57,717 nt of DNA from Acidobacteriota bacterium (lineage in GTDB: Bacteria > Acidobacteriota > Terriglobia > Bryobacterales > Bryobacteraceae): assembly GCA_016213775.1 (NCBI GenBank), contig JACQZR010000113.1, positions 1-57,717 on the forward strand, written 5' to 3'. The position numbers and the translations under genes were made by a program. This document shows, in pieces, positions 17,367 to 27,401 of the stretch. Each line of letters begins with the position of its first letter. Positions within the stretch are counted from its first letter, which is position 1. The notes under the pieces were generated by a model that was not told the DNA's origin, did no database searches, and saw only the letters and a list, made by a program, of their open reading frames with translations.

Positions 17367-18227
17367 ATGAATCGACGCGTATTGCTCACTTCCGCCGGCG
17401 CGGCTTTGTCCGGCTTGCCGCTTGCCGCTGCTGACAGGCTGCCCATCAAGAAGGCCGTACTGCTAGGCATGATCCGCGGAGGATCTTCCGTCAAGGACAA
17501 GTTCCAGATCGCCAAGGATTGCGGCTTCGAGGAGATCGAATGCCCTACCACCCCCGACCCGCAGGCCTCCGCCGAAATCCGCAAAGCCGCCGAATCCACC
17601 GGCGTGCGCATTCACTCCATCATGAATTCCGATCACTGGAAGTATCCGCTCTCCAGCGAAGATCCGAGTGTCGTCCAACTCTGCGTCAAGGGCATGGAGA
17701 CCAGTCTTCGCAACGCCCACGAGTGGGGCGCGGACACGGTTCTGCTGGTGCCCGCGGTGGTCAATCCGAAGACCAGCTACGGCGACGCCTGGAAGCGTTC
17801 CCAGGATCAGATCAAACGCATGATCCCGATGGCGCAGAAGCTCAAGGTGATCATCGCCGTCGAAGAAGTCTGGAACAAGTTTCTCCTCAGCCCGCTCGAA
17901 TTCGCCCGCTATGTTGACGATTTCAAGAGCCCCTGGGTGCGCGCCTATTTCGATGTTGGCAACGTCGTGCTCTTCGGGTATCCGCAGGACTGGATACGCA
18001 CGCTCGGCAAGCGCATCGTCAAGCTTCACTTCAAGGATTTCCGATTCGTGAAGCGTCAGGCCGAGTTTGTCAATCTGCGTGAAGGCGAGATTGACTGGAA
18101 GGCTATCCATGCGGCCCTGGCGGACATCGGCTACAAGGGCACGGCGACGGTGGAGCTGGCTGGCGGCGAAGCCGAATACCTCAAGGACGTCAGCAAGCGC
18201 GTCGACCTGATCCTGGAAGGCGCATAA
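17367..18227 (+). CDS. Exported sugar phosphate isomerase/epimerase-like TIM-barrel protein
   Basis: 286 residues. NRRVLLTSAGAALSGLPLAAAD is a Tat-like or Sec leader. The body is the xylose-isomerase-like AP-endonuclease-2 TIM barrel: DKFQIAKDCGFEEIECP, then metal-ligand positions in IAVEEVWNKF (Glu), RAYFDVGNVV (Asp), KLHFKDFRF (His) and TATVELAGG (Glu). Such proteins isomerise or epimerise sugars, or act on inositol and 3-keto-glycosides; the substrate cannot be read. The next gene, SppA-like, begins 12 bases later and may be co-transcribed. Confidence 0.85.
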   Translation: MNRRVLLTSAGAALSGLPLAAADRLPIKKAVLLGMIRGGSSVKDKFQIAKDCGFEEIECPTTPDPQASAEIRKAAESTGVRIHSIMNSDHWKYPLSSEDPSVVQLCVKGMETSLRNAHEWGADTVLLVPAVVNPKTSYGDAWKRSQDQIKRMIPMAQKLKVIIAVEEVWNKFLLSPLEFARYVDDFKSPWVRAYFDVGNVVLFGYPQDWIRTLGKRIVKLHFKDFRFVKRQAEFVNLREGEIDWKAIHAALADIGYKGTATVELAGGEAEYLKDVSKRVDLILEGA

Positions 18228-18239
18228 CGCCATCGAGGC

Positions 18240-19922
18240 ATGCGGCGATTCGCGGTTGGCATTCTCGCGGGCTTCACGGTTCTCCTCATCATCGGCGTCG
18301 CAACGTGGGCCGCGCTCGGATGGTTGCTGCCGTGGTTGCATGACCGCCCGCCGTCAGTGCAATCCGGCTCGACGCTGGTTCTGCGCATCTCGGGCAGAGT
18401 GAGCGAAGCCGAGCCGGCGCGCATCCCCTGGCTCGAGGATCCGCCGCCGTGGACTTGCTGGCGGCTTGCGCAAACCATCCAACGCGCCGCTGCCGATCCG
18501 CGTATCGCCGCCATGCTGCTGATGCCCCACGGCGCGCAAGCAGGGTGGGCGCAGCTTGCGGAGATCCGCGCAGCGCTGGGTTCGTTTCGCCAGTCCGGCA
18601 AGCCGTTGGTCGCCTATCTCCGGAGCCCCTCCACGCGCGACTACTATCTCGCCTCCACCGCCGACCGCATTGCCGGACCGCCTTCCGATCTGCTCAACAT
18701 CAAGGGCTTCCGCGCGGAGATGCTGTATGCACGCGGCGCGCTCGACAAGCTCGGGATTCAGCCGGAGTTCGCCGCCATGGGCCGTTATAAGGATGGCGCG
18801 GACATATTCACCCAATCCGCCATGCGGCCGGAAACACGCGAGGTGATCAGCACGTTGCTTGATGCGCGCTACAACGATTTCTCTAGCGCCGTCGCCGCCG
18901 GACGCAACCGCGCCACCAGTCAAGTGAAGCAGTGGATCGACAACGGCCCGTTCCTCTCTCGCGAGGCCCAGCAGCAAGGTCTCACCGACATCGTCGAGTT
19001 TGAAGAGCAAACGCGCGAGGCGCTGGCCAGGCGACTTGGCCAAAAAGAGCTGCGCACCATCGCCGCAGTCGACTATCAGAAGGTCCCGCCGCCGAAAGGC
19101 CGCCACCGCATCGCGCTGCTCACGGCCGAGGGCGACATCACTTCGGACTCACGGCTCAACGCGCTCACCAATGTGCTCGACCCAAAAGAGTTCGTGGCCG
19201 CGGTGAAACAGCTCCGTGACGACACGTCCATCCGCGCAGTCATTCTCCGCATCAACTCACCCGGCGGCGATGCCGTCGCCGCGGAAGAGATGACGCATCA
19301 GGTGCGCCTGCTCGCGGAGAAGAAACCCGTCATCGCGTCGATGTCCGATGTTGCCGCCAGCGCCGGCTATCACATCGCCACACCCGCGCACGTGATCGTG
19401 GCGGACGCTCGCACCGTCACCGGCTCCATCGGAGTCTTCTTCGGCAAGTTCGCCTTCGCCGGGCTCTACGCCAAACTGGGCATTCACAAGGAGATGATCA
19501 CGCGCGGACGCTACGCGGCCATCGACTCGGAGACCACGCCGCTTTCCAAGGACGAGCGAGCCAAGCTCCATGCCACCATCACCGCGTTCTATACGGACTT
19601 CGTCAACACCGTGGCCGCCGCGCGCAGGCGCACCCCGCGGGAGATCGAAGCGGTGGCGCAAGGCCGCGTCTGGCTGGGCGATGAGGCACAGCGTAATCAT
19701 CTGGTGGACGAGCTCGGCGGTCTGGCGCTCGCCATTCAACTCGCTCGCGAGAAGGCGGCCATCCCCGTCGGCGATACCGTTGCGATCGACGTGCGCCCCA
19801 AGCGCGCCGGCCTCATGGACGCGGTCCGCCAGCGCCTGTCGATGCTGCAGGCAGCCACGGTCAGCGAGCCCATTCAGACGCAGGTCTGGAAGCGCCTGCC
19901 GTTTGACGTCGACATCCACTAA
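18240..19922 (+). CDS. sppA: Signal peptide peptidase SppA, 67-kDa type
   Basis: 560 residues. One N-terminal membrane anchor (GILAGFTVLLIIGVATWAAL) precedes two tandem S49 domains, as in E. coli SppA. The catalytic lysine is in GRYKDGADIF (Lys184) of the first domain. The serine nucleophile is in VAASAGYHIATPA (Ser374) of the second, followed by TVTGSIGVFFGKF. The nucleotide-like NSPGGDA motif (339-345) of the ClpP-like fold is present. It degrades cleaved signal peptides in the cytoplasmic membrane. Length and residues suggest an active enzyme. Its stop codon overlaps that of the convergent GH44 gene by 4 bases. Confidence 0.93.
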   Translation: MRRFAVGILAGFTVLLIIGVATWAALGWLLPWLHDRPPSVQSGSTLVLRISGRVSEAEPARIPWLEDPPPWTCWRLAQTIQRAAADPRIAAMLLMPHGAQAGWAQLAEIRAALGSFRQSGKPLVAYLRSPSTRDYYLASTADRIAGPPSDLLNIKGFRAEMLYARGALDKLGIQPEFAAMGRYKDGADIFTQSAMRPETREVISTLLDARYNDFSSAVAAGRNRATSQVKQWIDNGPFLSREAQQQGLTDIVEFEEQTREALARRLGQKELRTIAAVDYQKVPPPKGRHRIALLTAEGDITSDSRLNALTNVLDPKEFVAAVKQLRDDTSIRAVILRINSPGGDAVAAEEMTHQVRLLAEKKPVIASMSDVAASAGYHIATPAHVIVADARTVTGSIGVFFGKFAFAGLYAKLGIHKEMITRGRYAAIDSETTPLSKDERAKLHATITAFYTDFVNTVAAARRRTPREIEAVAQGRVWLGDEAQRNHLVDELGGLALAIQLAREKAAIPVGDTVAIDVRPKRAGLMDAVRQRLSMLQAATVSEPIQTQVWKRLPFDVDIH

Positions 19923-22375
19923 TCACTCACCTGACACGGCTTGCCGTTCAACGAGAACGCCGTGGGTTTCGCATTCGCTCCCGAATACGTCGCGTTGAAA
20001 CCGATAGGCACCGTCGCACCGGTGGCGAGATTCGCGTTGTATGTGGCATTGCGCACCGTCACATTCTTGCCCTTCTGTTGGACCCGGCCATTCCACAACT
20101 CGTAAATCTTCTGGTTGCCTGCGAAACTCCACGTCAGCGTCCACCCGTTGATCGGCGAGCCCGTATTCACCAGTGTCACCGCCGCCTGGAATCCGTTGCC
20201 CCAGTCGTTGGTGATGCTGTATGTCACGCGGCATGACGCCGATCCGTTGAACACGTTGATGGTCTTCGCGATGCTGTTGGCGGCTCCGCGATTGTCGGTC
20301 ACGGTGAGAGTAGCCGTGAAGGTCCCGGCCGCGGTGTAGGTGTGCGCAACCGCCACGCCCGTGCCGGTGGAGCCATCGCCGAAATTCCACGCATAGCTCG
20401 CAATCGAGCCATCCGGATCCGACGATCCACTGCCATTGAACGACACCGCCAGCGGTGCAGTACCCGTTACCGGACTCACCGTGAACGCCGCCACCGGAGG
20501 CTGATTCGCCGCACTCGTCACCGTGATCAACGCAGTGGCCGTGCCCGTCGCCCCCTGATTGTCCGTCACCGTCAACGCCGCCGCATACGTACCCGCCGCG
20601 GCATAGCTGTGCGACACCGTCGCGCCCGTACCGTTGGAGCCATCTCCGAACGACCACGCATAGTTGCTGATCGACCCATCGGAATCCGTCGAGCCGCTAC
20701 CATTGAACGACACCACCAGCGGAGCAACTCCACTCACCGGAGTCGCCGTGATAGCAGCCACCGGAGGCTGGTTGCCGCCCGATGCCGGCAGCACAAACAA
20801 GGTCACACTCTGCCCCGGCACGGTCGCGTTTAAGATGGTTCCCGAATACGCCACGTCGGCCACTCGCGTGATCGCATTCGACGATGTCAGTTGCCATGCC
20901 TGCGCCGATCCCGTACCCGCAAAGCCGGCAAGGCTCAGCGTCACCGGCGTGGCGCCCGCAACCTTGTTGATCACCATCACCGTCAGCGCGCCGTCGCCGG
21001 ACCGAACCGCCGCAAAGGCGGAGAGGGTATCCGGATTCGGCGCCACGGCACTCACGCTCGTATCGCCGAACCCTGCTTTGGCGCCATCGTAGTTGCGATA
21101 CATCTTCATCGCCTTGTAAGCCGGCGTCGTGGAGGAAGGCGTTGTCCAGCGCGCCGCCATGTCCAACCCTTCGCGCCCGAAGATGCCGTAGATATCGGCT
21201 TGCGTGGTAGCACCGTTGATGTGCCCTTCCGCGCCCCAGTTGTACTCCGTGATGCCCACCGGAGTGCCCGCGTAGTAGTAGGATTGCACCCACTGCTTCA
21301 GCCGCGGAACCAGCCGCACTTTATCCGCGATCCACGTTTCGTCCGTATAGTTCGGATCCCATAACGACCGCGTCGAACGGTTCCGCCGCGCCTGCATCGT
21401 GCTCGATGTATCGTTGCTGAACTCACCGCCCTGCGGATAATAGTGCACCGTGAAGACATCCACCGGCCGCTGACCCATGCTCTTCCACTGGCTCAACAAC
21501 CACGGCAGATAATCCATGCCGCCAAGCGAAGTGGAACGGTCGGGCATGTAGCTCCAACCGTGCAGACTACCGTACTGCTGGTCATACCCGCTCAGCACAT
21601 AACCGCTCCAACCCCATTCTTCCGGTCCGGCGATGAGCGCACTCGGATCAGCCGCCCGGATACGCGCCGCGTAGTCGAGCATTTTGTCACGAATCTCGAC
21701 GCCCGTCGCACCCGTTGGATGAACATCCCGATGCGTCGAATGCCAGATGCTGTGCTCATTGTCGAGGATGTAATATCGCACCCCACCGTTCGCGGCCGTG
21801 CCCCAGCGCGAGACCAGGTGATTGACCCACTGCTGCTGATAAACCGACCCGGCGGCGACGTTCGCATCGTTCGGATCGTTACCCGTCACAAACTGTCCGT
21901 TGGTGCGAATGCCGTTGCCCGCGTCTGGGAACCATTGGTAGTCCGCGCCCGTCTGAGCTCCGTACTTTGCGATAGAAAAGCTCGCAAGCTTGCCGCGGTT
22001 CGCACCGAGCTTTCCCACCCATCCGATCATCGGAATGGTGATCATCGGCTGCGCGCCGGCGCCCTTGGACACTGACACGAACGTATCGCCGACTTCGCCG
22101 GCAACAGCCGAATTCGCAGGCACGCTTTCGAAGTACCAATCCTGCCCGCGATTGTCGGCGTTGATCTGCCAGTTGTAGCGCGACGTGTTGTTGCCGCCTA
22201 ACCGGTTCAACGGCGCATTCAGATCGGCGAGGGTGGTGGCATCGCCATACGCCACGCCATAGATCATCGGGTTGATGATATGCCGGTTCGCATTGACGTT
22301 CACTTGAACCGTGACAGCCGGGTTTTGAGCGAACACACATAGACAGACAAGGACGAAGAAAAGAATCCGGTGCAT
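19919..22375 (-). CDS. GH44 endoglucanase/xyloglucanase with two PKD domains and a CBM2
   Basis: 818 residues, secreted (signal peptide ILFFVLVCLCVFAQ). Residues about 20-530 match glycoside hydrolase family 44: INPMIYGVAYG, LNRLGGNNTSRYNWQ, acid/base Glu207 in YYILDNEHSIWHSTHRDVHP and nucleophile Glu377 in VGITEYNWGAEGHING. Two PKD repeats follow (about 535-620 and 624-709), each with YAWSFGDGS or YAWNFGDGS, then a C-terminal CBM2-type cellulose-binding module (about 714-818, CRVTYSITNDWGNGFQA ... AFSLNGKPC). It should cut beta-1,4-glucans or xyloglucan outside the cell. No Shine-Dalgarno stands out. The two PKD units share long near-identical DNA stretches, suggesting a recent duplication. 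Confidence 0.93.
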   Translation of the reverse strand: MHRILFFVLVCLCVFAQNPAVTVQVNVNANRHIINPMIYGVAYGDATTLADLNAPLNRLGGNNTSRYNWQINADNRGQDWYFESVPANSAVAGEVGDTFVSVSKGAGAQPMITIPMIGWVGKLGANRGKLASFSIAKYGAQTGADYQWFPDAGNGIRTNGQFVTGNDPNDANVAAGSVYQQQWVNHLVSRWGTAANGGVRYYILDNEHSIWHSTHRDVHPTGATGVEIRDKMLDYAARIRAADPSALIAGPEEWGWSGYVLSGYDQQYGSLHGWSYMPDRSTSLGGMDYLPWLLSQWKSMGQRPVDVFTVHYYPQGGEFSNDTSSTMQARRNRSTRSLWDPNYTDETWIADKVRLVPRLKQWVQSYYYAGTPVGITEYNWGAEGHINGATTQADIYGIFGREGLDMAARWTTPSSTTPAYKAMKMYRNYDGAKAGFGDTSVSAVAPNPDTLSAFAAVRSGDGALTVMVINKVAGATPVTLSLAGFAGTGSAQAWQLTSSNAITRVADVAYSGTILNATVPGQSVTLFVLPASGGNQPPVAAITATPVSGVAPLVVSFNGSGSTDSDGSISNYAWSFGDGSNGTGATVSHSYAAAGTYAAALTVTDNQGATGTATALITVTSAANQPPVAAFTVSPVTGTAPLAVSFNGSGSSDPDGSIASYAWNFGDGSTGTGVAVAHTYTAAGTFTATLTVTDNRGAANSIAKTINVFNGSASCRVTYSITNDWGNGFQAAVTLVNTGSPINGWTLTWSFAGNQKIYELWNGRVQQKGKNVTVRNATYNANLATGATVPIGFNATYSGANAKPTAFSLNGKPCQVSD

Positions 22376-22461
22376 AGCCCCATGGTAGGAACGAACCCGC
22401 CCGGGGACAATTGGGAAAACCCCGTACTCCTGCCGAGGGAGTACTACCTTAGAATGTAGAC

Positions 22462-24843
22462 ATGCTGACGCGCCGCGATTTGTTCTTCACCCCCGCGTTC
22501 TTCGCGCCTCTACAAGCCCAGTCCGCGCTCCAGGCTTACGCCGACGTCGACCGAACAGTCATCCTCCCCGGAAAGACGTACCTTCATGGCTGGGCCGGGT
22601 ACGGTGATTTGCCGCGGCTTGGTCTGCCGCGCCGGACCGTGAACTCAAGGGCAGAACCGCAGGCCACCGCGCGCTGGACCAAGGTATCCGGCCCAGGCGA
22701 GGTGAAGTTCGCCGATCCAGCCGCGTTGACCACAACAGCTACGTTCACAAAACTGGGCAATTATGTTTTAAAGCTCACCGCGGAGAAGGGAACAGCCAAG
22801 AGCGAATCGACCGTCAACGTTTCCGTGGAGGCGGCGCCGCCGCGGGAGCAACTCGGCGCGGTGTACACGCGGAATTTCAAGGTCCACAGCAAGTTCTGGA
22901 ACCCTCGCTTCAAGGCCCTGATCGTCAACTGGATTCCCCATTGCATCGACATTATCAACCGCAGCGACGTGAGCCTGGGCGAAGGCGGCATTGACAATTT
23001 CGTCGAAGCCGGCAAGAAGCTGCGCGGAGAACCGGCGGGCCTGCATAAGGGCTATGTGTTCTCCAATGCGTGGGTCCATCAGACAGTCGAGGCGATGAGC
23101 ATCGCGTTAATGATCGACACGCAAGGCGACCCGGCCATCCTCGCGGCACATGCGAAGTTCCGCGCGACGCTCGACGACTGGATTCCGAAGATCCTCGCGG
23201 CGCAGGAGCCGGATGGTTACCTGCAAACGGCCTACACGCTCGACCGGCAGACCCGCAGAGGCGTTGTCGAGAGCAGCAAATTCCGGCATTGGGACCCGGC
23301 CCATCGGGGCGATCACGAAGGCTACGTGGCCGGCTACTTCCTGGAGTCCGCGATCAATCATTACCTGATGACGGACAAGAAGGACGCCCGCCTGTACAAC
23401 GCCGCGAAGAAGCTGGCGGATTGCTGGCATCGCAACCTCGGTCCCGCGCCGAAGCAGCCCTGGTATGACGGCCATCAGCAGATGGAACAAGGGCTCGTGC
23501 GCTTCGGCCGCTTCGTCAACGACATGGAAGGCGGCGGCAAGGGCGATGCTTACATTGCCACTGCGAAGTCGCTGCTCGACAGCCGTTACACCGCGGCCGT
23601 CAATCCCACGCGCGACCGGCAGGAGTATGATCAGAGCCACCTGCCGGTGACCGAGCAGTACGAAGCAGTGGGCCATGCAGTGCGTGCTACCTATACCTAT
23701 TCGGGTATGGCCGATGTCGCGGTGGAGACGCACGATCCGGATTATCAAAGCGCAGTCAAATCGCTTTGGGACAACGTCGTCAATCGCAAGTATTACCTCA
23801 CCGGCGGCATCGGTAGCGGCGAAACGTCTGAGGGTTTCGGGCCTAACTACTCGCTGCGGAACAATGCCTACTGCGAATCGTGTTCCAGTTGCGGCATGAT
23901 CTTCTTCCACTGGAAGATGAACCTCGCTTACCACGACGCCCGCTACGTGGATAACTACGAAGAGACCATCTACAACGCGCTGCTCGGATCCATGGATCTG
24001 GAAGGCCGCAACTTCTACTACACCAACCCGCTGGATGCGAGCATGGGCCGCAGCGCCTGGCATGTCTGCCCGTGCTGCGTTGGCAACATCCCGCGCACGC
24101 TGTTGATGGTGCCAACATGGACCTACGCGAAGGCGCGGGACGGCGTGTACGTCAACCTCTATATCGGAAGCAGCGTCTGGCTGGACGATGTCGAGATGGT
24201 GCAGGACACCGATTATCCGTGGAGCGGAAAGATCGCCATCACTGTCAATCCGAAAACCGCCCGCCGTTTTACCGTGAGGCTGCGGGTACCGAACCGGACC
24301 ACCAGCAAGCTATACACACCGGAGCCCGCAGTGGACGGTATCCTCTCGCTGGCAGTGAATGGCAAAGCCGTCAAGCCATCGATTGTGAATGGCTACGCGG
24401 TGATCACGCGTCAATGGAAAGCCGGAGATAAGATTGAACTGGAACTTCCGATGAAAGTCCAACGAATCACGGCCACGGAGCAGATCGCGTCGACTCGCGG
24501 CAAAGTCGCTCTGCGATACGGCCCACTGCTCTACAACGTGGAGAGTGACGATCAGGACATCACCAAAGCGGTGTCGATGAGCGCCGCGCTCAATGCGCGG
24601 TGGCGGCCCGATCTGCTGGGCGGAGTGAACGTAATCGAGGGTCAGTATGCGGACGGGAGCAAGCTGGTGGCGGTGCCGAACTATGCGCGGTTGAACCGCC
24701 GGAAGCTTCCACCAGAGGCTGGTCCGATTGCGGCCGATCCCGCGTTCTATCTCGGCGCGAGCGCGAAGAGCGCTCCAACGCATGAGATCGAGCCACGCGC
24801 CCGGCGCGTGCCAGTGTCCATCGTATGGATGCCGCGCGCTTAA
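22462..24843 (+). CDS. GH127-family beta-L-arabinofuranosidase-like protein (DUF1680) with N-terminal PKD/Ig-like domain
   Basis: 793 residues. A leader (LTRRDLFFTPAFFAPLQAQS) suggests export. Residues about 25-125 form a PKD/Ig-like domain (GKTYLHGWAGYGD ... TATFTKLGNYVLKLTAEKGTA). The remaining (alpha/alpha)6-barrel matches GH127: the Zn/Cys centre known from Bifidobacterium HypBA1 is complete, with Glu472 and Cys474 in CESCSSCG and the pair Cys538-Cys539 in CPCCVGN, plus candidate acid/base Glu454 or Glu457 in GETSEGFG. It would release L-arabinofuranose from plant or extensin-type glycans. It is divergent from the GH44 gene, so both may serve plant polymer breakdown. The stop overlaps the convergent gene by 4 bases. 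Confidence 0.9.
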   Translation: MLTRRDLFFTPAFFAPLQAQSALQAYADVDRTVILPGKTYLHGWAGYGDLPRLGLPRRTVNSRAEPQATARWTKVSGPGEVKFADPAALTTTATFTKLGNYVLKLTAEKGTAKSESTVNVSVEAAPPREQLGAVYTRNFKVHSKFWNPRFKALIVNWIPHCIDIINRSDVSLGEGGIDNFVEAGKKLRGEPAGLHKGYVFSNAWVHQTVEAMSIALMIDTQGDPAILAAHAKFRATLDDWIPKILAAQEPDGYLQTAYTLDRQTRRGVVESSKFRHWDPAHRGDHEGYVAGYFLESAINHYLMTDKKDARLYNAAKKLADCWHRNLGPAPKQPWYDGHQQMEQGLVRFGRFVNDMEGGGKGDAYIATAKSLLDSRYTAAVNPTRDRQEYDQSHLPVTEQYEAVGHAVRATYTYSGMADVAVETHDPDYQSAVKSLWDNVVNRKYYLTGGIGSGETSEGFGPNYSLRNNAYCESCSSCGMIFFHWKMNLAYHDARYVDNYEETIYNALLGSMDLEGRNFYYTNPLDASMGRSAWHVCPCCVGNIPRTLLMVPTWTYAKARDGVYVNLYIGSSVWLDDVEMVQDTDYPWSGKIAITVNPKTARRFTVRLRVPNRTTSKLYTPEPAVDGILSLAVNGKAVKPSIVNGYAVITRQWKAGDKIELELPMKVQRITATEQIASTRGKVALRYGPLLYNVESDDQDITKAVSMSAALNARWRPDLLGGVNVIEGQYADGSKLVAVPNYARLNRRKLPPEAGPIAADPAFYLGASAKSAPTHEIEPRARRVPVSIVWMPRA

Positions 24844-26456
24844 GACAAGAATCTGTCTATTACGTTTCGCGTAATACGCGATACCGCGCTGTCGGTAAAT
24901 AGCGCCGAACACCAGGTGATAGAGCCTACGGAGAAGACCGCCCCGCCGCGGCCCGGCTGATGCATGGCGATCTCCGCGCCGCCGTCATCAGGGTTTGTGC
25001 CCTTGGCGAGCAGAACTGTGTCCGCGGGTGATGAGGCGCTGCGCTTGTCAGTCTCATGGCCGGATGCGCCTCCGGGCACGCGCTCATGCAGAGTCTGCTC
25101 TCCGAACAGATCGCCGTTGCGCAGACCGGTGCCTTCGAAGATCCAATGGCTCGCGTCTACTACACGATAAGGCGCGGAGGTCATGATGCCGGTTTCGGTG
25201 CAGACGACGCCGAGCAGGTTCGCCTCCGACTCCAGGGTGCGATGCATGCGGCTCTCATAGGTCACGGCGCCATCGTCACTCACGCCTCCGAGTTCGCCGT
25301 GCAGGCTCTTCAGCCGCGACAGGCAGCGCATGGCGCCGTCGGCACCAAAGAGGACTTCGCAATTGAGGCCGTTGCCGCCGAGGTACATCAGACGGCCACC
25401 GCGCTCAAAGACCCAGGCCTTCATGCGCAGGTACATCTCGCGCGTCCAATACTCGGGGTGCACAGCGAGGATCACGACCTTGTAGGCATCGAGCGGAAGA
25501 GTGCCATCGTGCAACTGGGCTTCGGCCCACAGGTCGTATGCAAGGCCTTCGCGTTCGAGCCAGCCGTACAAACGCCACTCGCCCGGGGTCTGTCCGCACT
25601 GCACACGGCCTTGCACGGGATCGGTCACTTCCGGATCATCGAACATGTGATTGTTGATCTCTGGCCGGTCAAAGGAGAGCGGCAGAAACTCGTCGTCCTG
25701 GTGGTCCCATGTGCCAAACGGCCGCGGGCGCTGATAGCGCTCCAACTCCTGGCGGGCGTTGACCACGGGCGTCGCGGGCAAGCCTTCCGGGTTGATGTAG
25801 TTGCTCCGCCCGCCGTAGTTGTTATAGGCGTTCCAGGTATTCGTCGAAGCGAGCACAGCGATCTTCGCTTGGGGTGTGCGCGGGGCGACTACCCAGGGGA
25901 AGGTGAAGGTTTCGCCACTCTCCCCTTTGGCGCGCAGATAGTAAAGACCGCCTCGCTCGGGTGCTTCGATTACGGGCGCGGCAGGGAATCCGTCGCTGTT
26001 CCAGCGCAGGCCGGTCCCGGTGAAGTCTCCATCGGGCAGCACCTGGCGATTCGCTTCCGGACCGTGCTCGTCCATCCATGCGATCATGCGCACGTATTCC
26101 TTCTTCAAGCCATAGCGCCAGAGGGTGAGTTGATACTGCTCGACTGCATGGACGCGATACTCGGCGCGATCACCGGCCTGCGCCCACTTGGGCCACATGT
26201 AGCCGACGAGCCGGTTGCTCAAGAGGCGGAACTGATACGGCGGACCATCGCCCAAGCTGAGGCGGACGATCTTGGATCCATAGCCTTCGCGGGCCAGCGC
26301 GACCTTGTATTCGCCCGCGGGCAGATCGCCATAAAAGGCCCCGCGTGGAGAGGAACGAAGCAGCGCGATTTCGGCTGTAGTTTCGTTCTCCCACTCGGCG
26401 GCGACATCCACCAATGCGACATAACGCTCATCGCTCACGTATGCGAGTAGTCTCAT
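24840..26456 (-). CDS. N,N-dimethylformamidase large-subunit-like protein (DMFA2_C)
   Basis: 538 residues without a signal peptide. An N-terminal beta-sandwich (about 1-75) binds to a catalytic-like region resembling the DmfA2 C-terminal domain: AVLASTNTWNAYNNYGGRSNYIN, DHQDDEFLPLSFDRPEINNHMFDD, HPEYWTREMYLRMKAWVFERGG, LMYLGGNGLN and GSITWCSALFTDS. In true DMFases this subunit carries a mononuclear iron centre and pairs with a small subunit. No small-subunit gene is visible nearby, so the substrate may differ. The creatininase-family gene is divergent and 43 bases away; both break C-N bonds, which hints at shared amide metabolism but does not prove it. Confidence 0.8.
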   Translation of the reverse strand: MRLLAYVSDERYVALVDVAAEWENETTAEIALLRSSPRGAFYGDLPAGEYKVALAREGYGSKIVRLSLGDGPPYQFRLLSNRLVGYMWPKWAQAGDRAEYRVHAVEQYQLTLWRYGLKKEYVRMIAWMDEHGPEANRQVLPDGDFTGTGLRWNSDGFPAAPVIEAPERGGLYYLRAKGESGETFTFPWVVAPRTPQAKIAVLASTNTWNAYNNYGGRSNYINPEGLPATPVVNARQELERYQRPRPFGTWDHQDDEFLPLSFDRPEINNHMFDDPEVTDPVQGRVQCGQTPGEWRLYGWLEREGLAYDLWAEAQLHDGTLPLDAYKVVILAVHPEYWTREMYLRMKAWVFERGGRLMYLGGNGLNCEVLFGADGAMRCLSRLKSLHGELGGVSDDGAVTYESRMHRTLESEANLLGVVCTETGIMTSAPYRVVDASHWIFEGTGLRNGDLFGEQTLHERVPGGASGHETDKRSASSPADTVLLAKGTNPDDGGAEIAMHQPGRGGAVFSVGSITWCSALFTDSAVSRITRNVIDRFLS

Positions 26457-26499
26457 GATCGAGACAAGTATAACGGCAAAGGGCTACACTATTCGCTTC

Positions 26500-27240
26500 A
26501 TGAAACTCTTTGCCGAACTGAACCGCACGCAGCTCAAAGAACTCGCACCGAACTCGCTGGCAGTGGTGCCACTGGGGGCTACTGAGCAGCACGGCCCACA
26601 CCTGGTGACTGGCACCGACTACTTCACGGTAGAGGCGCTGTCGCGCGCAGCGGCCGAACGGGTGGACGTTCCTGTAATCGTGACCCCGGCGCTGCCGTTC
26701 GGGTCGTCCGATCATCATCTGATATTCGGTGGTACGATGTCGCTTTCCACCGAGACCTACTACCGTGTGCTACGCGAACTGCTGGAGTCGCTGGTTACAG
26801 ACGGCTTCACGCGGATCTTCCTGGTAAACGGTCACGGAGGCAATCACGAACTGGCGCAACTGGCATGCCGCGACGTGGCGTTGAAGCACCCGGTGCGCAT
26901 CGCGGCGGGGTCCTATTGGAACATCTGCTGGGACGCGCTGATTGCTGTTGGATCTCACAAGGGGCGTGCGCTGCCTGGTCATGCAGGGGACTTTGAAACC
27001 TCGCTGATGATGGCACAGCGGCCGGAACTGATTCCGACTGATCTTCCGAGCCGGGACAACATCCCGGACGCCGATACACGGCCCTGTTCACCGTATCGCC
27101 ACGAGCGCAACGGCTGGTGGAAGGACATCAACGGGCACACGGACAGTCCGGCGAACGCCACGGCGGAGAAGGGCAAGCGCGACCTTGAGGCGATTGTCGC
27201 GGCGCTGGCCGAGGCTTTCGGGAAGTTCTATCGCGATTGA
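26500..27240 (+). CDS. Creatininase-family amidohydrolase
   Basis: 246 residues. The start at 26500 begins directly with the family fold (LFAELNRTQLKELAPNSLAVVPLGATEQHGPHL); an upstream start at 26455 would overlap the divergent gene's start. Metal ligands expected of the family are visible: Glu and His in GATEQHGPHL, Asp in TGTDYF, HHLIFGGTMS, VNGHGGNHE and a Glu in PGHAGDFETS. Family members hydrolyse cyclic or linear amides such as creatinine or the formamide formed in riboflavin/F420 and mycofactocin pathways; the substrate here is unclear. Only a weak AAAGGG lies upstream of the ATG. Confidence 0.85.
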   Translation: MKLFAELNRTQLKELAPNSLAVVPLGATEQHGPHLVTGTDYFTVEALSRAAAERVDVPVIVTPALPFGSSDHHLIFGGTMSLSTETYYRVLRELLESLVTDGFTRIFLVNGHGGNHELAQLACRDVALKHPVRIAAGSYWNICWDALIAVGSHKGRALPGHAGDFETSLMMAQRPELIPTDLPSRDNIPDADTRPCSPYRHERNGWWKDINGHTDSPANATAEKGKRDLEAIVAALAEAFGKFYRD

Positions 27241-27401
27241 CCCCGTCTCAGCCCATCCCGCGCATTACGGAATAGCGGGAACATTCCGAATCTGGAGCTT
27301 GTATGCGCGTCGTTCGCTTGACTATCCTCTGCGTGCTGTCATTGAGCACGCTCATGGCAACCACCCTGCCCACGTCCACCTCAATCGCGGATTACGATAA
27401 C

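Noticed and set aside
25056-26450. 464-codon plus-strand open frame
   Set aside because: Antisense to the dimethylformamidase-like gene; no domain and no ribosome-binding site.
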